Source of the DNA: RGZA01 sp041917755
GTDB lineage: Bacteria; Pseudomonadota; Alphaproteobacteria; UBA9219; RGZA01
Assembly (NCBI GenBank): GCA_041917755.1
Contig: JAYRWY010000017.1
Location: forward strand, 186,001-250,000
Direction: 5' to 3'
Length of the DNA stretch: 64,000 nucleotides
Made by a program: the position numbers and the translations under genes. Position 1 is the stretch's first letter; every line of letters begins with the position of its first letter. Positions 62,075 to 64,000 of this stretch are shown one piece after another. The notes below the pieces were generated by a model. The model made no database searches, was not told the DNA's origin, and was given only the letters and a program-made list of their open reading frames with translations.

Positions 62075-63178
62075 TTACTGTGCAGGCTTAGTTTCGGCTG
62101 GAGTGGGCAATGGCACTGCTGATTCGGCGGCTGGCGCAGCTGGTGCCGCACTGGGCGCGGTTTCGGTTTTCTCTTCCATCTTCTCTACCGGTTTTTTCGC
62201 GGGTGCCTTCTTGGGTTCCGGCCTCTTTGTTGCGGCAGGCTTATACGAGCTCTCGCTCTTTATGCCCAAAATTTTCTCGCGCATTTTGCGATAAGTTGCG
62301 ATGTTCTTTTCAACGGCACTACGCGGTAAATCCTGCAAAGCCATTTTGCGTGCGTCGTTTTCACGGCCTGCAACGCCATAGGCTAGCGCAAGATTTTGGC
62401 GGTGTTGAACGGTCACGCGCGGGTCATCAACAAGCTTTTCCAAGACGTCGATAGCCTCACTGGTGCGCCCTGCAAGAATATAAGTAAAGCCAAGATTGTT
62501 GCGTGTGGTCAGTCGGTCAGGGTCAACGGACAACGATGTCTGGAAACATTCAACCGCTTTATCAAAATGGTTGGGGATGTCATCTGCCCGTGTATAGGCC
62601 ATACCCATCAGGTTCAGCGTTTCTGGCTCATCACCCTTAATGGCGCGGTATTTATTGAGCTGATCAATGGCTTTATCATAAAGGCCAAGGGTCATCAGAT
62701 TCTTGGCAACGCCCATATGCGCCATTTGGTTTTCACCATCAATGCGGATGATTTCGCGGTAAGCCTGCAGGGCTTCTTGGGGCTTTTCCTGTAACTCTGC
62801 TACATGTGCCATGCCTTTTAATGCGGCGATGGATTCCGGGTTCACGCTCAGGGCGCGTTGGTACAGCATATTCGCGCTCACAAAATCATTTGAACGCAAC
62901 ATTTTTTCTGCAGTTTTTAGTAAGGTAAGCGTTGCTTCATCTTCATCTTCAATTTCTTTTGTAGGTGATGAAGATGGCTGATAGAGCTGACGTTCAATTT
63001 GTGGCCCAGCAGTTTTGGTTTTTAGGTTTGATTTGGCTGAAGCTGATTGCATGGGTGCTTCAACACTCACGCTGTCCGAACATGATATTAACGGCGCACC
63101 CAGCAACGCCGCACCAACAAGAACCTTCAATGATATCAACGATATTTTCATCGGAATAGAAGGAGTTTTGTGGGTCAT
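62075..63178 (-). CDS. tadD: TadD-like TPR lipoprotein
   Basis: 367 residues. Lipobox GAPLISC with Cys 33. The centre is a run of TPR units, for example FVSANMLYQRALSVNPESIAAL, ALQAYREIIRIDGENQMAHM and AVECFQTSLSVDPDRLTTRN. The C-terminus is a Lys/Pro/Ala-rich tail (about 300-367). TadD proteins are TPR lipoproteins that help secretin assembly in Tad loci. Here it is on the opposite strand after tadC. The tail is unusually long. Confidence 0.78.
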   Translation of the reverse strand: MTHKTPSIPMKISLISLKVLVGAALLGAPLISCSDSVSVEAPMQSASAKSNLKTKTAGPQIERQLYQPSSSPTKEIEDEDEATLTLLKTAEKMLRSNDFVSANMLYQRALSVNPESIAALKGMAHVAELQEKPQEALQAYREIIRIDGENQMAHMGVAKNLMTLGLYDKAIDQLNKYRAIKGDEPETLNLMGMAYTRADDIPNHFDKAVECFQTSLSVDPDRLTTRNNLGFTYILAGRTSEAIDVLEKLVDDPRVTVQHRQNLALAYGVAGRENDARKMALQDLPRSAVEKNIATYRKMREKILGIKSESSYKPAATKRPEPKKAPAKKPVEKMEEKTETAPSAAPAAPAAESAVPLPTPAETKPAQ

Positions 63179-63282
63179 GGAATGCCTATAATGAAGTTAA
63201 AAGTTTATCGAACCTTAACCCAATTTTATTGGTAATGAAATATGCTGAAAGCTCGTTCCCACTAGAAAATGAATGAAGCAAC

Positions 63283-63753
63283 ATGTCAAATGCACTTCCA
63301 TTATCGACCTTGATGCTTGAGCTGCCCCAGCTAATGGAGCGCCTCCATCGCCGCTTTTTAGACGTTGTGCGTCTTGAAATGACCCGCGTGGGTATTCGTG
63401 ACATCAACCCGGTACAAATCATGATGCTTGCCACAATTGGCAATCAGGATATGGCCGTACGCGATTTAATCGAGCGCGGTTATTACCTGGGTTCCAACGC
63501 ATCTTACAATATTAAAAATCTGGCTGAAGGTGGCTATTTAGAACGTCTGACAGATGAACATGATCGTCGCTCGGCCCGGGTGCGTATAACAGCCAAAGGT
63601 CAGAAGGTTATCGATCAGCTGAATATTCTTGGCGATAAAATCGGCAAAGATTTATTGCCGAATGAAAAAGACAAGGATGATTATCAAATCAGCTTGCGGT
63701 TGATGCGCCGTTTTGAGCGCGAATGTTCAACCTTAATCCACGCATCTGAATAA
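63283..63753 (+). CDS. MarR-family regulator (LdtR-like)
   Basis: 156 residues with a winged helix. The recognition region RDLIERGYYLGSNASYNIKN and the wing ERLTDEHDRRSARVRITAKG are typical of MarR proteins. The RGYYLGSN segment is characteristic of the alphaproteobacterial LdtR group, which in Rhizobiales controls cell-wall L,D-transpeptidase genes. It is divergent from the tadD-like gene across 104 bp and overlaps the ccmF end on the other strand by 65 bp. Confidence 0.85.
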   Translation: MSNALPLSTLMLELPQLMERLHRRFLDVVRLEMTRVGIRDINPVQIMMLATIGNQDMAVRDLIERGYYLGSNASYNIKNLAEGGYLERLTDEHDRRSARVRITAKGQKVIDQLNILGDKIGKDLLPNEKDKDDYQISLRLMRRFERECSTLIHASE

Positions 63754-64000
63754 GCGCGCATAAGCCACCCAATCCCATTATTAAGCAGCCAATCCATATC
63801 CATGGAATGAGGGGGTGGGTTGTCGCACGCACGGTCCAACCCTTGATAGATTTATCAGGATTTTTTTGGATATCGCCCAACACTACATACAAATCCGAAA
63901 GCCCGTTGGTGTGGATTGCAACTTCGCTCAGGAGTTTCTCACCCACAGGATAAAAACGGCGTTCCGGATAGAGGGTCGTAAATACCCCTTTATCGTCAAT
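63689..64000 (-). CDS. ccmF: Heme lyase subunit CcmF, C-terminal part (5' end outside window)
   Basis: The reading frame is open through the right edge. The visible 103 residues match the CcmF C-terminus: TLYPERRFYPVGEK, AIHTNGLSDLYVVLGD, then GWTVRATTHPLIPWIWIGCL and a final membrane helix (IMGLGGLCALIQM). CcmF attaches heme to apocytochrome c in the periplasm, which fits the cytochrome c1 encoded in this window. The start inside the visible frame (GTG 63946) is only an internal codon. Confidence 0.9.
   Translation of the reverse strand: MDDKGVFTTLYPERRFYPVGEKLLSEVAIHTNGLSDLYVVLGDIQKNPDKSIKGWTVRATTHPLIPWIWIGCLIMGLGGLCALIQMRGLRLNIRAQNGASTAS

Noticed and set aside
1..64000. CRISPR arrays, rRNA and tRNA genes
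   Set aside because: I found no regularly spaced repeats and no rRNA- or tRNA-like stretch in the sequence.

Overview
The window is chromosomal DNA of a free-living-type alphaproteobacterium. The evidence is a petA-petB-petC bc1 operon, a GcrA-like regulator, an LdtR-like MarR protein, a CpaA-CpaF/TadB-TadC locus, a ccmF fragment and a GANTC-rich promoter. A relative of the Micavibrio-type lineages would fit, but that is inference; no rRNA or species marker is present. I see no rRNA, tRNA, CRISPR array, integrase, transposase or relaxase.

Layout. 1-3.8 kb: the 3' part of a DUF4139 protein, a possible methyltransferase-like protein and a TPR-type exported protein. 4.0-12.0 kb: a 55-residue small protein behind a CtrA-like box, then petC/petB/petA, fhs, a palindromic intergenic element, a small membrane protein and acnA. 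12.2-12.7 kb: a GcrA-like protein. 12.8-40.7 kb: a type IVB (Dot/Icm, IncI Tra-like) secretion system. Its order is dotI, a second dotI-like gene, dotH, dotG, dotF, dotE, two dotP-like genes, dotN, dotO, dotM, an unknown, dotL. Then come four unknown exported proteins, an unknown soluble protein, a lytic transglycosylase, a CPHC thiol oxidoreductase, a small membrane protein, and dotD-dotC-dotB-icmT. 40.9-52.0 kb: an R64-like type IVb thin-pilus operon (pilL, N, O, P, Q, R, S, a tentative pilM and a PilV-like minor pilin). The PilV-like protein ends in a phage tail-spike type S74 self-cleaving chaperone domain. 52.0-63.2 kb: a cysteine-rich exported protein, then a Tad/Flp pilus locus (flp, cpaA-F, tadB, tadC, a hypothetical, a tadD-like lipoprotein). 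The right edge holds a MarR-family regulator and the 3' end of ccmF.

How the genes work together. DotC/DotD/DotH/DotG/DotF would form the envelope-spanning core; DotI, DotE, DotP and IcmT the inner-membrane parts; DotB and DotO the energising ATPases; DotL/DotM/DotN the coupling complex. PilL-PilV would build a thin pilus whose tip protein resembles a phage receptor-binding spike. The Tad pilus gives a second attachment system, and its peptidase CpaA may process prepilins of both pili. No DotA, IcmS/W/Q, IcmF/DotU, relaxase or shufflon recombinase is visible. This looks like a resident contact-dependent delivery machine (cell to cell, or predator to prey) rather than an intact conjugative element. 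Several exported proteins embedded in the operon have no family I recognise and are the best candidates for new components or substrates.
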